From the NCBI GenBank assembly GCA_934155645.1, contig CAKPHC010000004.1:1-64000 (forward strand): a DNA stretch of 64,000 nt, in the 5' to 3' direction. The DNA is from an uncultured Bacilli bacterium. Lineage in GTDB: Bacteria; Bacillota_I; Bacilli_A; RF39; UBA660. A program made the translations under genes and the position numbers. The notes below the pieces were generated by a model, which was not told the DNA's origin, ran no database searches, and saw only the letters and a list, made by a program, of their open reading frames with translations. Shown in pieces: positions 42,528-52,400 of this stretch; positions within the stretch are counted from its first letter, which is position 1, and the number at the start of each line of letters is the position of its first letter.

Positions 42528-44936
42528 ATGTATGATTTAGGTAATCAATTTCATATTGATTTGAACAATTTAAAAACTAAGAGTACGAATATAGTACAAG
42601 GTCAAAGATATCGTATTTCTATTCTTACCGAAAGACTGATAAGATTAGAATATAGCGAAGAGGGAAAATTTAATGATTTAGGAACAGAATTAGTTGTTTT
42701 TAGAAATTTTAATAAACCTAACTTTATGGTTCGCCAGGATAATGCTTTTTTAGAGATTACGACCGATTATTTTAAACTAGAATATTCAAAAGAAATGCCT
42801 TTCAAAGGTACTGGGGTAAATCCAATTAAAAATCTAAAAGTCTCTCTTAATAATAGTGATAGATTTTGGTATTATGGTCATCCGGAAGTGAGAAATTATT
42901 TCGGTTCTAATAATACTTTAAAAAGTAATGACGAATCACCAATAAATAGAGGATTATATTCTATTGAAGGGTTTGTCAGTATAGATGATAGTAATACTTT
43001 AAGATTAGATGCTAATGGCACTATAACTAGTCCTAATCCTAAAAATATTGATATATACTTATTTATCTATGGCAAAGACTTTGGACTAGCTATGCAAGAT
43101 TATTTTGCTTTAACTGGTATGCCTTCCTTTATTCCTAGATATGCTTTAGGAAATTGGTGGTGTCGAGATAAAGCGTATTCAGAGGAAGATATAGATGAAC
43201 TTCTAAATAAATTTGATTTTATTGATGTACCTATATCGGTATTACTTTTAGATAAAGATTGGCACAAACGAGAAATATATAATAAGAAATTAACCAATAG
43301 TGGATTTAGTTTTAATACAGACTTGTTTCCTAATCCTGTTAAATTCATAAATGATATACACAATAGAAACATAAAAATAGGATTACAATTAGACCCTAGT
43401 GAAGGAATATATCCTTTTGAAAATTATTATAATAATGCGATTGGATATTTAGGGGGAAAAGCGGGAACAATCTTAAAATTTGACCCTCTTAATCCTAGAT
43501 TCTTAGATGTTTATTTTAAAATATTTATTCATCCATTAGAAAGCCTTGGAATAGATTTCTTCTGGAATGATTTTAGCAATTTGAAAGATTTAACAACTCT
43601 TTGGGTATTAAACCATTACCATTATTTAGATTCAGGTAAAACGGGAAAGAGAAAAATGTTATTATCAAGAAATGCTTTAGTAGCAGCGCATAGATATCCA
43701 GTACTTTACTCTGGTAAAACCACTGTTAGTTGGGATAATCTTAAGTTAATTCCATTTTTCAATTTATCTGCATCAAATATAGGTGTATGTTGGTGGAGTC
43801 ATGATATAGGTGGATATAGTGGAGGAATAGAAGAATCAGAATTATATATTCGTTCCGTTCAATTAGGTACATTTAGTCCTATCTTAAGATTCCACTCAGC
43901 TGGCGGAAAGTATTATAAGCGTGAACCATGGTTGTGGAATAAAAAAACATATGAAATAGTAGATGATTATTTATCTTTAAGACATCAATTAATTCCATAT
44001 TTATATACTGAAGCCCATAAATATGCTACTACCGGCACAATGGTTTTCCAACCATTATATTACGTAATACCTAAAGTATATGATGATGAGATATATCGTA
44101 ACGAGTATTTCTATGGAAGCGGTCTTTTAGTAGCACCAATTACTAATAAAAAAGATTATATTATGAATAGGACAATTCACAGATTTTATTTACCTGATGG
44201 TATTTGGTATGATTTTTTCACGGGTAAGAAATTTTTAGGCAATAAAAAATATGTAGCCTTCTATAAAGATGAAGACTATCCAGTATTTGCTAAACGTGGT
44301 TCGATTATTCCTTTATCAATAAAGAGTAATAGTAACAATACTTCAAATCCTACTGATATGGAAATTCAAGTGTTCCCAGGTGAGAGTAACAGTTACGAAT
44401 TGTATGAAGATGATGGAATCACTGAAACGTATAAAAACGGTATGTATTTTAAAACAATTATTGATTACAATTATCTTCCAAATAACTATACTTTAATTAT
44501 TAGAAATGCTCCTGACAGCAAAAGAGGTATTGTACCAAATACTAGAAACTTTAAAATCAGATTTAGAAATACTAAAAAGGCCGACGAAGTTATTTGTAGA
44601 ATTGATAATGATATAATAGAAAGTACTAGTTATATAGATAATGCCGACTTTGTAGTTGAAGTTAATAATGTTGATGTGTTTAGACAATTAACAATTAACT
44701 GCAAAGGAACTGACATAGAAATAGATGCTGTTAGATTAGTTAATGATGACATAGATATGATTTTGTCAGACCTACAAATTGAAACATCCTTAAAAGAAAA
44801 AATATCTGATGCAATGTTCAGCGACGAACCTATAAAAAAGAAAAGAATTGCTATTAGAAAGCTTAAAAGAGCTGGATTAGATTCATCTTTTGTAAAATTA
44901 TTCTTAAATTTACTTGAATATATTAATCAAATTTAA
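42528..44936 (+). CDS. glycoside hydrolase family 31
   Basis: An 802-residue GH31 enzyme, cytoplasmic as there is no signal peptide. It has an N-terminal beta domain, the TIM barrel with FFWNDFSN (nucleophile D348), the conserved NIGVCWWSHDIGGYSGG and the IRSVQLGTFSPILRFHS segment, and a C-terminal beta domain. In many GH31 proteins the acid/base aspartate lies in an SGDT motif; here the site reads YSGKT (K397), so the acid/base is unclear. A clade with SGKT is known to me only by impression. It follows the surface protein gene by 30 bp with SD AAAGGTGATATT. Confidence 0.87.
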   Translation: MYDLGNQFHIDLNNLKTKSTNIVQGQRYRISILTERLIRLEYSEEGKFNDLGTELVVFRNFNKPNFMVRQDNAFLEITTDYFKLEYSKEMPFKGTGVNPIKNLKVSLNNSDRFWYYGHPEVRNYFGSNNTLKSNDESPINRGLYSIEGFVSIDDSNTLRLDANGTITSPNPKNIDIYLFIYGKDFGLAMQDYFALTGMPSFIPRYALGNWWCRDKAYSEEDIDELLNKFDFIDVPISVLLLDKDWHKREIYNKKLTNSGFSFNTDLFPNPVKFINDIHNRNIKIGLQLDPSEGIYPFENYYNNAIGYLGGKAGTILKFDPLNPRFLDVYFKIFIHPLESLGIDFFWNDFSNLKDLTTLWVLNHYHYLDSGKTGKRKMLLSRNALVAAHRYPVLYSGKTTVSWDNLKLIPFFNLSASNIGVCWWSHDIGGYSGGIEESELYIRSVQLGTFSPILRFHSAGGKYYKREPWLWNKKTYEIVDDYLSLRHQLIPYLYTEAHKYATTGTMVFQPLYYVIPKVYDDEIYRNEYFYGSGLLVAPITNKKDYIMNRTIHRFYLPDGIWYDFFTGKKFLGNKKYVAFYKDEDYPVFAKRGSIIPLSIKSNSNNTSNPTDMEIQVFPGESNSYELYEDDGITETYKNGMYFKTIIDYNYLPNNYTLIIRNAPDSKRGIVPNTRNFKIRFRNTKKADEVICRIDNDIIESTSYIDNADFVVEVNNVDVFRQLTINCKGTDIEIDAVRLVNDDIDMILSDLQIETSLKEKISDAMFSDEPIKKKRIAIRKLKRAGLDSSFVKLFLNLLEYINQI

Positions 44937-44945
44937 TATACTATA

Positions 44946-45160
44946 TGATATATTTAATTGCTTTGGAAAGTAGTAATAAACCAAGTTATTTAAAGAGAGA
45001 TAGTGGTTGGTGTTAACTATTATAACTTGTTTATGAACTTGTTCCTATTTAAGTAATTCGCATAATTGCGTTAACGATGTTAAGTGCATAGTTTTATACT
45101 ATGAATTAAGGTGGTACCACGTGAACAAAGCGTCCTTATGTAAGGATGCTTTTTATTTTG
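44946..45160 (+). promoter_or_regulatory. T-box riboswitch upstream of leuS
   Basis: Candidate extended -10 TGA-TATATT at 44946-44954. The leader has the Stem I AGAGAG segment, the T-box motif AAGGTGGTACCACG at 45107-45121 and a terminator hairpin, AGCGTCCTTA-TG-TAAGGATGCT (45129-45150), followed by a T run. In T-box leaders uncharged tRNA pairing with the specifier and T-box favours the antiterminator. The specifier is likely CTT (Leu), 45038-45040, but AACTTGTT occurs twice here, so the exact codon is uncertain. Confidence 0.85.
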
Positions 45161-45172
45161 AAAGGAGAAGTT

Positions 45173-45583
45173 ATGATTTGGTTTATAATTACTACAGCAG
45201 TAACATATTTAATTTATTATATATTTATAATTAGAAAATATGATGCTAAAGGAAATAGAATAGTAAAAGAAAGTAAAAAGAAGAAAAATATTAAAAGTAA
45301 GGATAAAGTAGACCAAGCAAAGTATCCAGCTGAGGTTGAGCTATTTATATATAAGTACAAGGTAGATTTAAAAAAGATAAATTTTAGAGGTATGCTAAAA
45401 CTCCTGGGCTTTGTTTGTAGTTTAGATGTTGCATTTATTGTAACAGTTATAAGTTTATTAAAAACAGATAATATATATATACAACTAGGAGTAGGAGTAC
45501 TACTTGTAGTACCAGTGATACTAATAAGTTTTTCCCTATTAGGAAGATACTTTAAAAAGAAAGGATTGACTAAAAATGTATAA
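45173..45583 (+). CDS. small membrane protein, T-box-controlled, unknown function
   Basis: A 136-residue protein with an N-terminal hydrophobic segment (about 1-19), a lysine-rich stretch (KESKKKKNIKSKDKVDQ), a conserved-looking AEVELFIYKYKVDLKKINFRGMLKLLGF region and two further membrane helices near 80-100 and 103-125. It does not match a family I recognise; similar small proteins next to aminoacyl-tRNA synthetase genes occur in related gut bacteria (recollection). Start ATG 45173 has SD AAAGGAGAAG; ATG 45146 precedes it without one. It overlaps leuS by 8 bp, so the T-box controls both. Confidence 0.7.
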   Translation: MIWFIITTAVTYLIYYIFIIRKYDAKGNRIVKESKKKKNIKSKDKVDQAKYPAEVELFIYKYKVDLKKINFRGMLKLLGFVCSLDVAFIVTVISLLKTDNIYIQLGVGVLLVVPVILISFSLLGRYFKKKGLTKNV

Positions 45584-47966
45584 TTTTAAAGAAGTTGAAA
45601 AGAAATGGCAAAAATATTGGGAAGAAAATAATACTTTTAAAACAGATGTGTATGATTTTTCTAAACCTAAGTTTTATGCATTAGATATGTTCCCATATCC
45701 ATCTGGAGTAGGATTACATGCTGGACACCCAGAAGGATATACTGCAACCGATATAGTATCAAGAATGAAAAGAATGCAAGGATATAATGTATTACATCCA
45801 ATGGGATGGGACGCTTTTGGATTACCTGCTGAGCAATATGCAATTAATACAGGTAACCACCCAGATGGCTTTACTCAAGCAAATATTAAGACATTTAAAA
45901 CACAATTAAAGAGTTTGGGATTCTCTTATGATTGGAGTAAAGAAATATCAACAAGTGACCCTAAATTCTATAAATGGACACAATGGATATTTAAACAATT
46001 ATACTTAGATGGATTAGCAAAATGTGTTGATATGCCAGTTAACTGGTGTGAAGAATTAGGTACAGTTTTATCAAATGATGAAGTAATAGATGGTAAAAGT
46101 GAAAGAGGAGGATTCCCTGTTGTAAGACGTAATATGAAGCAATGGGTAATGGATATTCCTAAATACGCTGAAAAATTGATTAATGGTCTTGATAATATTA
46201 ACTGGCCTGAATCAACAAAAGAAATGCAAAGAAATTGGATAGGAAAATCAACTGGAGCATTAGTAACTTTCAAGATAGATGGCACGGATAAATCATTTGA
46301 AGTATTTACAACTAGATGTGATACTTTATTTGGAGCTACTTACTGTGTATTATCACCTGAACATAAATTGGTGGATGTAATTACTAGTGATGCACAAAAA
46401 CAAGAAGTGGAAACTTACAAAAAGATATGTGCTACTAAGTCAGATTTAGAAAGAACAGAATTAAATAAAGAAAAGACAGGAGCATTTACTGGTAGTTATG
46501 CTATCAATCCAGTGAACGGTGAAAAAATTCCTATATGGATTGCTGACTATGTTTTAGCAACTTATGGAACTGGAGCAATTATGGCAGTTCCAGCGCATGA
46601 TACAAGGGATTATGAATTTGCTAAAAAGTTTGGATTAAAAATAATCCCAGTATTAGAGGGTGGCGATGTAGATAAAGAAGCCTTTACAGAAGATGGTGTT
46701 CATATTAATTCTGGATTCTTAAATGGTTTGGGTAAACAAGAAGCGATTGACAAAATGATTGCATGGCTAGAAGAGAATAAATTAGGTACTAAAAAAGTAA
46801 ATTACCGTTTACGTGAATGGATTTTTGCTCGTCAAAGATATTGGGGAGAACCAGTTCCTATCGTTCATATGGAAGATGGTTCTATGGAAGTATTAGATGA
46901 TAGTGAATTACCTTTAGTTTTACCTAAATTAAAGGATTATAAGGGACATGGTGGAAAAGCACCATTGGATTTTGCTGAAGAGTGGAAAAATGTTGTAAGA
47001 CATGGTATGAAAGGAGTAAGAGAAACTTCTACAATGCCAGGTTCTGCTGGTTCTTCATGGTACTTCTTAAGATATATTGACCCACATAACGATGAAGAAT
47101 TTGCTAATCAAGAATTATTGAAACATTGGTTACCAGTAGATTTATATATAGGTGGACCTGAACATACAACTGGACATTTATTATACTCAAGATTCTGGAA
47201 TAATTACTTATATGATAAGGGATTAGTTCCTGTTGCTGAGCCATTTCAAAAATTAGTACATCAAGGTATGATTTTAGGAGCTAACGGCATAAAAATGGGT
47301 AAAAGATATCCAGAGTTCGTTGTAAATCCTACTGATATAGTTGAAAGCCATGGTGCTGATGCTTTAAGATTGTATGAAATGTTTATGGGACCACTTGATG
47401 CTGATAAACCATGGAGTAATACAGGAATAGATGGCGCAAAGAAATTTATTGATCGTATTTATAGAATATTCGAAGAGGGAAAAGTAGCGGATAAAGAAAA
47501 TAAAAATCTTGAAAAAATTTATCATCAAACAGTTAAAAAAGTAACTGAAGACTACGAAAACTTAAATTTCAATACAGCTATTTCTCAAATGATGATATTT
47601 GTAAATGCTATATATAAAGAAGAATATTTACCAAAAGAATATGCTATAGGTTTAGCTAAATTAATTAGCCCAATCTGCCCACACTTAGGTGAAGAATTAT
47701 GGAATATGTTAGGACATAACAATACTATTGCGTATGAAAAATGGCCTACATATAATGAAGATTTAATTAAGGAAAGTTTTAAAACTTTAGCAGTTCAAGT
47801 AAATGGTAAAGTAAGAGCAACAATTAATGTTAATATTGAAGATAGTGAAGATGTTATAAGAGAAAAAGCTTTAAAAGAAGAAAATATTATTAGACATGTC
47901 GATGGTAAAGAAATAGTTAAATTCATTATAATAAAGGATAAAATTATAAATATTGTTGTAAAATAA
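45576..47966 (+). CDS. leuS: leucyl-tRNA synthetase
   Basis: Charges tRNA-Leu. The 796-residue class I enzyme has PYPSGVGLHAGHPEGYTATD with the HIGH-like HAGH, HPMGWDAFGLPAEQYA, a CP1 editing domain (TTRCDTLFGATYCVLSPEH and YGTGAIMAVPAHDTRDYEFA) and the anticodon-binding domain. The KMSKS motif is replaced by KMGKR (GIKMGKRYPEFVVNP), a variant form. It overlaps the small membrane protein gene by 8 bp and shares its T-box. Confidence 0.96.
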   Translation: MYNFKEVEKKWQKYWEENNTFKTDVYDFSKPKFYALDMFPYPSGVGLHAGHPEGYTATDIVSRMKRMQGYNVLHPMGWDAFGLPAEQYAINTGNHPDGFTQANIKTFKTQLKSLGFSYDWSKEISTSDPKFYKWTQWIFKQLYLDGLAKCVDMPVNWCEELGTVLSNDEVIDGKSERGGFPVVRRNMKQWVMDIPKYAEKLINGLDNINWPESTKEMQRNWIGKSTGALVTFKIDGTDKSFEVFTTRCDTLFGATYCVLSPEHKLVDVITSDAQKQEVETYKKICATKSDLERTELNKEKTGAFTGSYAINPVNGEKIPIWIADYVLATYGTGAIMAVPAHDTRDYEFAKKFGLKIIPVLEGGDVDKEAFTEDGVHINSGFLNGLGKQEAIDKMIAWLEENKLGTKKVNYRLREWIFARQRYWGEPVPIVHMEDGSMEVLDDSELPLVLPKLKDYKGHGGKAPLDFAEEWKNVVRHGMKGVRETSTMPGSAGSSWYFLRYIDPHNDEEFANQELLKHWLPVDLYIGGPEHTTGHLLYSRFWNNYLYDKGLVPVAEPFQKLVHQGMILGANGIKMGKRYPEFVVNPTDIVESHGADALRLYEMFMGPLDADKPWSNTGIDGAKKFIDRIYRIFEEGKVADKENKNLEKIYHQTVKKVTEDYENLNFNTAISQMMIFVNAIYKEEYLPKEYAIGLAKLISPICPHLGEELWNMLGHNNTIAYEKWPTYNEDLIKESFKTLAVQVNGKVRATINVNIEDSEDVIREKALKEENIIRHVDGKEIVKFIIIKDKIINIVVK

Positions 47967-48011
47967 CATTTTTCGACACTAAACAGTTATATATTGTCAT
48001 TGGTGACTGAT

Positions 48012-48185
48012 ATGAAAGTAAAAGTTTTCGATGAGATGCATGAAAAAGATTTAGAGGCAAGCGTTAATGCTTTTCTTGAAGAAATAGGGGATAAAGTTAT
48101 TGACATTAAATATCAAGTGTCTATTTCAATGTTTAGCGAAGAACAAATATATTGTTTCTCAGCAATGATTTTATATGAAAAATAA
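48012..48185 (+). CDS. Cse60-like small protein
   Basis: A 57-residue protein, MKVKVFDEMHEKDLEASVNAFLEEIGDKVIDIKYQVSIS followed by EEQIYCFSAMILYEK. This pattern matches the Cse60 (DUF2758) family of endospore-formers, expressed in the mother cell in B. subtilis. Its role is unknown there. Whether this organism sporulates cannot be told. Start ATG 48012 has SD TTGGTGA; the TTG at 47994 is an unlikely alternative. Short, AT-rich single gene, ended by a terminator. Confidence 0.8.
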   Translation: MKVKVFDEMHEKDLEASVNAFLEEIGDKVIDIKYQVSISMFSEEQIYCFSAMILYEK

Positions 48186-48226
48186 AAAAGTACTCTTTTT
48201 AAAAATTTAAAAGGGGTACTTTTTAA
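48185..48226 (+). terminator. terminator after the Cse60-like gene
   Basis: Long inverted repeat AAAAAGTACTCTTTT against AAAAGGGGTACTTTTT with a central AAAATT loop, and T runs on the plus side. Confidence 0.75.
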
Positions 48227-48298
48227 ATTTTTAAAATTTTACTTAGCTAAAATTAAAAATAATTGGTAAATAGTTTTATAAAATACATATTTAGCAAG

Positions 48299-48327
48299 TT
48301 GATAACCAATAATTAATAACATATAAT
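48299..48327 (+). promoter_or_regulatory. promoter for the MacB-like transporter
   Basis: TTGATA (48299-48304), 17 bp, TATAAT (48322-48327), close to consensus. SD AAGGAGG at 48344-48350. An ATTGGT...ACCAAT inverted repeat around 48262-48310 overlaps the -35 region. Confidence 0.7.
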
Positions 48328-48356
48328 TATCATGTTCATATACAAGGAGGTAAAGT

Positions 48357-50642
48357 ATGCTTAAATTAATAAACATAAATAAAAGTTATGTAACTGGTAA
48401 ATTTAGTCAACAGGCATTAAATAATGTTAATATAAAATTTAGAAAAAATGAATTTGTTGCAATTCTAGGGCCATCTGGAAGTGGTAAAACAACGCTTTTA
48501 AATATAATTGGTGGACTAGACAAATATGATAGTGGAGATTTAATTATAAACAATAAGTCAACTAAAAAATTTCATAAAACAGAATGGGATGCTTATAGAA
48601 ATAATTGTATAGGGTTTATCTTTCAGAATTATAATTTAATTAATCATATCTCTATATTGGATAATGTAGAAATGGGAATGACGCTTAGCGGAGTTCCGTC
48701 TTCTAAAAGAAAAAAGAAAGCCCTAGAAGTGCTAGAAAAAGTTGGACTAAAAGAACATGCTCATAAAAAGCCTAATCAATTATCTGGTGGCCAGATGCAA
48801 CGTGTCGCAATAGCAAGAGCATTAGCAAATAATCCCAGTATTATTTTAGCTGATGAACCGACAGGGGCATTAGATTCAGCAACTAGTATTCAAACAATGG
48901 AACTTATTAAAGAAATAGCTAAAGATAAGCTGGTTATTATGGTAACTCATAATGCTGAATTAGCAAATTCCTATGCCAATCGTATTATTGAATTTAAAGA
49001 TGGAAAGCTAATAAATGATTCGAACCCGATAAAGAAAGAAAATAACAGAGATGAAAAATATAAAATAAAGAAAACAGCCATGAGTTTTTTGACTGCTTTA
49101 AAATTATCCTTTAATAATATTAGAACTAAAAAAGGTAGAACCCTATTAACTTCTTTTGCATCAAGTATAGGTATTATAGGAATTACTATAATTTTAGCAC
49201 TTTCAAATGGATTCGATATTGAAATAAATAAATTTGAAAGGGACACTTTGTCATCTATGCCAATTGTTATATCGGAGCAAGCTATAGAGATGAGCAAAAT
49301 AAAAGAAGAGCAAGATAATAAAAAAGAATATATAAATGATCAGATTATTTTTTCGATTGTGCCAAAAGAAGAGCAAATGTTTCACATTAACAATATAAAT
49401 AAAGAATATATAGAGTATATTGAAAAGATAGATAATACCCTGTTAAGTGGGGTATCATATACTAGAACAACTGCACTAAACATTATTATAAAAAATCAAA
49501 ATGGGTATAAACCGTTTGAATTAAATCAAACTAACTTTACAGTTATACCTAAGAAAACAACTGATGAAAATATAAGTATTATAGAAGACAATTATGATTT
49601 ATTAATAGGTAGATTTCCAACATCTAAAGATGAACTTTTACTAACTGTTGACAGTAAAAATAATGTAAATAAAGAAATATTAGAGTCGCTTGGGCTTGAC
49701 ACTAAGAAAGCTGAATTTACATTTGATGAAGTACTCAATACTCAATTAAAATTAATTTTTAATGACGAGTACTATAAAGAAATATCGTCATTTTTTACAG
49801 TAAATACTGATTATGAAGCATTATATAATTCTTCAAATAGTTTAACTTTGAAAGTGGTAGGAATAGCAAGAGGAAAAGAAGATAAGAAAGCCCTAACATC
49901 TGATGAGTCACTATTATCTTACACTACTGATTTAGTAGACTATGTTATTGAAAGAAACGGTAACTCTAAAATAGTAATTGCCCAAAAGGAACGAGACTAT
50001 AACGTTCTTACTGGTGAAAAAATTAATGTTAGTAAAGCTACTAAAGATGAACTAATTTCATATTTAGGTGGGGAGAGTGTTCCTATGGCAATTCAACTAT
50101 ATCCTAAAAATTTCAATACAAAAGAAAAAGTTCTTAAATATTTAGATGCTTACAATAATGATAAAGAGGAAAAAAACCAAATTTTATATACTGATTTGGG
50201 TGCTTTATTTTCTAATTTATCCGGTTCAATTATGAGTGCAATCACAATTGTTCTAATTTCGTTTTCTGGTATATCATTAATTGTTTCTAGTATTATGATA
50301 GGAATTATTACGTATATTTCTGTTTTAGAGAGGACAAAAGAAATTGGTATATTACGTGCACTCGGTGCAAGGGCAAAGGATATAAGTCGTGTATTCAATG
50401 CTGAAACAGCTATTATTGGTTTAGCATCTGGAGTAATAGGGATTTTACTTGGATGGTTGTTAACTTTCCCTGTCAATATAATAATTGAAAATTTAACAGA
50501 ACTTGCTAATGTTGCAAAATTAAATCCACTTCATGCAATTATATTAGTAATAATAAGTATTACTTTAACGATGATTGGTGGTGCGATTCCATCAAAAATG
50601 GCTTCAAAAAAAGACCCTGTTGAAGCATTAAGAACTGAATAA
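48357..50642 (+). CDS. MacB-type ABC transporter, ATPase fused to FtsX-like permease
   Basis: A 761-residue fusion. ATPase part: Walker A GPSGSGKTT (about 38-46), signature LSGGQMQRVAIARAL, Walker B IILADEPTGALDS and switch VTHNAEL. A first membrane helix (about 261-281) is followed by a long extracellular domain (about 290-600) and three C-terminal helices of the FtsX fold (from about 620, ISGISLIVSSIMIGIITYISVLERTKEIGILRALGA). MacB-like proteins export peptides or sense envelope stress; many Firmicutes members handle antimicrobial peptides. No two-component genes adjoin. Own promoter. Confidence 0.87.
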   Translation: MLKLININKSYVTGKFSQQALNNVNIKFRKNEFVAILGPSGSGKTTLLNIIGGLDKYDSGDLIINNKSTKKFHKTEWDAYRNNCIGFIFQNYNLINHISILDNVEMGMTLSGVPSSKRKKKALEVLEKVGLKEHAHKKPNQLSGGQMQRVAIARALANNPSIILADEPTGALDSATSIQTMELIKEIAKDKLVIMVTHNAELANSYANRIIEFKDGKLINDSNPIKKENNRDEKYKIKKTAMSFLTALKLSFNNIRTKKGRTLLTSFASSIGIIGITIILALSNGFDIEINKFERDTLSSMPIVISEQAIEMSKIKEEQDNKKEYINDQIIFSIVPKEEQMFHINNINKEYIEYIEKIDNTLLSGVSYTRTTALNIIIKNQNGYKPFELNQTNFTVIPKKTTDENISIIEDNYDLLIGRFPTSKDELLLTVDSKNNVNKEILESLGLDTKKAEFTFDEVLNTQLKLIFNDEYYKEISSFFTVNTDYEALYNSSNSLTLKVVGIARGKEDKKALTSDESLLSYTTDLVDYVIERNGNSKIVIAQKERDYNVLTGEKINVSKATKDELISYLGGESVPMAIQLYPKNFNTKEKVLKYLDAYNNDKEEKNQILYTDLGALFSNLSGSIMSAITIVLISFSGISLIVSSIMIGIITYISVLERTKEIGILRALGARAKDISRVFNAETAIIGLASGVIGILLGWLLTFPVNIIIENLTELANVAKLNPLHAIILVIISITLTMIGGAIPSKMASKKDPVEALRTE

Positions 50643-50712
50643 TTATTCATGCAAGTGTAAAAGAAATATGAAATTTTCCCATCTTTTGTTTATTAATAAC
50701 TAATTTGTGTTA

Positions 50713-50721
50713 TTATATAAT
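50713..50721 (+). promoter_or_regulatory. -10 region for the flippase gene
   Basis: TATAAT (50716-50721 region) about 24 nt before ATG 50745. A weak -35 only; the SD AAAGATGTGA is weak. Confidence 0.4.
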
Positions 50722-50744
50722 ATAGATAAGAAAGATGTGATTAA

Positions 50745-52382
50745 ATGAAATTAAAGAAAAATACATTTATGCAGGGCGCTTTTATTGCATCTATGGGAAT
50801 TGTCATAAGTAAAATTTTGGGAATCATTTATGTAATCCCTTTTTATGCAATAATTGGTGAACAAGGTGGTGCATTATATGGCTATGCTTATAATATATAT
50901 TCGATATTTTTAAGTTTATCCACAGCTGGTGTTCCTCTTGCCGTTAGCAAAATAATTAGTGAATATAATGCTTTAGGTTATTACAAAGAAAAGGAACAGG
51001 CATTTAAAATTTCAAAACGATTATTAAGTATTATTGGTATGATTTGCTTTTTAATATTATTTATATTTGCACCAGTAGTTGCAAAATTAATTATAGGTGA
51101 TATTCAAGGTGGAAATACTTTAAGCGATATTGTATTCGTTATTAGAGTTATTTCTTTCTCAATATTAATAGTTCCAATACTAAGTGTATACAGGGGATAC
51201 TTACAAGGGCATAAATATATGACTCCAACTTCTGTTAGCCAAGTTTTAGAACAAATAGTAAGGGTAATTATAATAATTGTTGGCAGTTATTTAACTTTAA
51301 AAGTATTTAATTTAAGCTTATCAACTGCTGTAGGAGTAGCTTTATTTGGTGCAACAGCTGGTTCAATATGCTCATATTTATACTTAGTAAACAAAGTATT
51401 AAAAAATAAAAAACAATTGAATGCTAATGTTGATAAAAATCAAGAAACTAAAGTAACAACAAAAGAAATTATTATTAAGATTCTGTGTTATGCTTTTCCA
51501 TTTGTTTTTGGGGACTTATTAAAGTCGTTGTATAACTCTGTTGATACATTTTTACTAATTCGTACTTTAGTAAATGGTTTAGGATATATGGCATCTGATG
51601 CTGAATCCATTATGAGTGTTATTTCTACTTGGGGAAACAAATTAAACATGATAATCATAGCAGTAGGTACTGGTTTTGCAGTAAGCATTATACCTAATAT
51701 CACCTATAGTTTAGTAAAAAAAGACTATGAAGATATAAGAAAAAAAATTAATAAAACATACAAGATTACTTTTTTCATTACATTACCTATGGTAGTAGGA
51801 TTGAGCTTCCTAGCTAAACCAGTATGGCAAGTCTTCTATGGTGCTAGTAAATATGGACCACAAGTATTCAAATTCTCTGTTTTCATAGCTTTTGTTACAG
51901 TTGGATTATCGTTGTGTACAACTATATTGTTAACCTTAAAAGAGTACAAAGTACTTTTCACTAATCTTTTAATAGGACTAGCAATTAATGCTGCTATGGA
52001 TGTACCATTCATTTATCTTTTCAATAATTTAGGACTTCCTCCATATTATGGAGCTATAGCAGCAACCATCTTAGGTAATGCAGTATCAATAATAATTGTT
52101 ATAACATTCTTATATAAAAAGTATAATATTGATTTCTTCAAGCAGTATAAAATCTTCTTAAAGATAATATTAGCAGTATTAACTATGGTACTTGCTTTAA
52201 CTGGATTAACATATATTGTTCCATTAACAGCGGGTAGAATTACTTCTGTATTTATAATTGCTCTGTATGCAGTAATAGGTGCATTAATATATTTCTTATT
52301 CACATACAAAACTAATACAATCGAAGAAGTTTTTGAAAAAGATATGGTTAAATTTATAAAGAAAAAATTAAAAAAATCCTAA
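50745..52382 (+). CDS. MOP-superfamily lipid flippase (MurJ/YtgP/SpoVB-like)
   Basis: A 545-residue membrane protein with about 14 helices. The N-terminal FMQGAFIASMGIVISKILGIIYVIPFYAIIG and PILSVYRGYLQGHKYMTPTSVSQVLEQIVR match polysaccharide transporters of the SpoVB/YtgP group; YtgP is the MurJ-type lipid II flippase of B. subtilis. Which lipid-linked precursor it moves here (lipid II or a teichoic or exopolysaccharide unit) cannot be decided from sequence. It ends at a strong terminator. Confidence 0.85.
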   Translation: MKLKKNTFMQGAFIASMGIVISKILGIIYVIPFYAIIGEQGGALYGYAYNIYSIFLSLSTAGVPLAVSKIISEYNALGYYKEKEQAFKISKRLLSIIGMICFLILFIFAPVVAKLIIGDIQGGNTLSDIVFVIRVISFSILIVPILSVYRGYLQGHKYMTPTSVSQVLEQIVRVIIIIVGSYLTLKVFNLSLSTAVGVALFGATAGSICSYLYLVNKVLKNKKQLNANVDKNQETKVTTKEIIIKILCYAFPFVFGDLLKSLYNSVDTFLLIRTLVNGLGYMASDAESIMSVISTWGNKLNMIIIAVGTGFAVSIIPNITYSLVKKDYEDIRKKINKTYKITFFITLPMVVGLSFLAKPVWQVFYGASKYGPQVFKFSVFIAFVTVGLSLCTTILLTLKEYKVLFTNLLIGLAINAAMDVPFIYLFNNLGLPPYYGAIAATILGNAVSIIIVITFLYKKYNIDFFKQYKIFLKIILAVLTMVLALTGLTYIVPLTAGRITSVFIIALYAVIGALIYFLFTYKTNTIEEVFEKDMVKFIKKKLKKS

Positions 52383-52400
52383 GTCAGCTTAGGATTTTTT
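52374..52400. terminator. terminator after the flippase gene
   Basis: AAATCCTAAG and CTTAGGATTT pair perfectly around TCAG, with T runs beyond; the reverse strand also has a T run before the stem, so it can also end the convergent minus gene. Confidence 0.82.
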
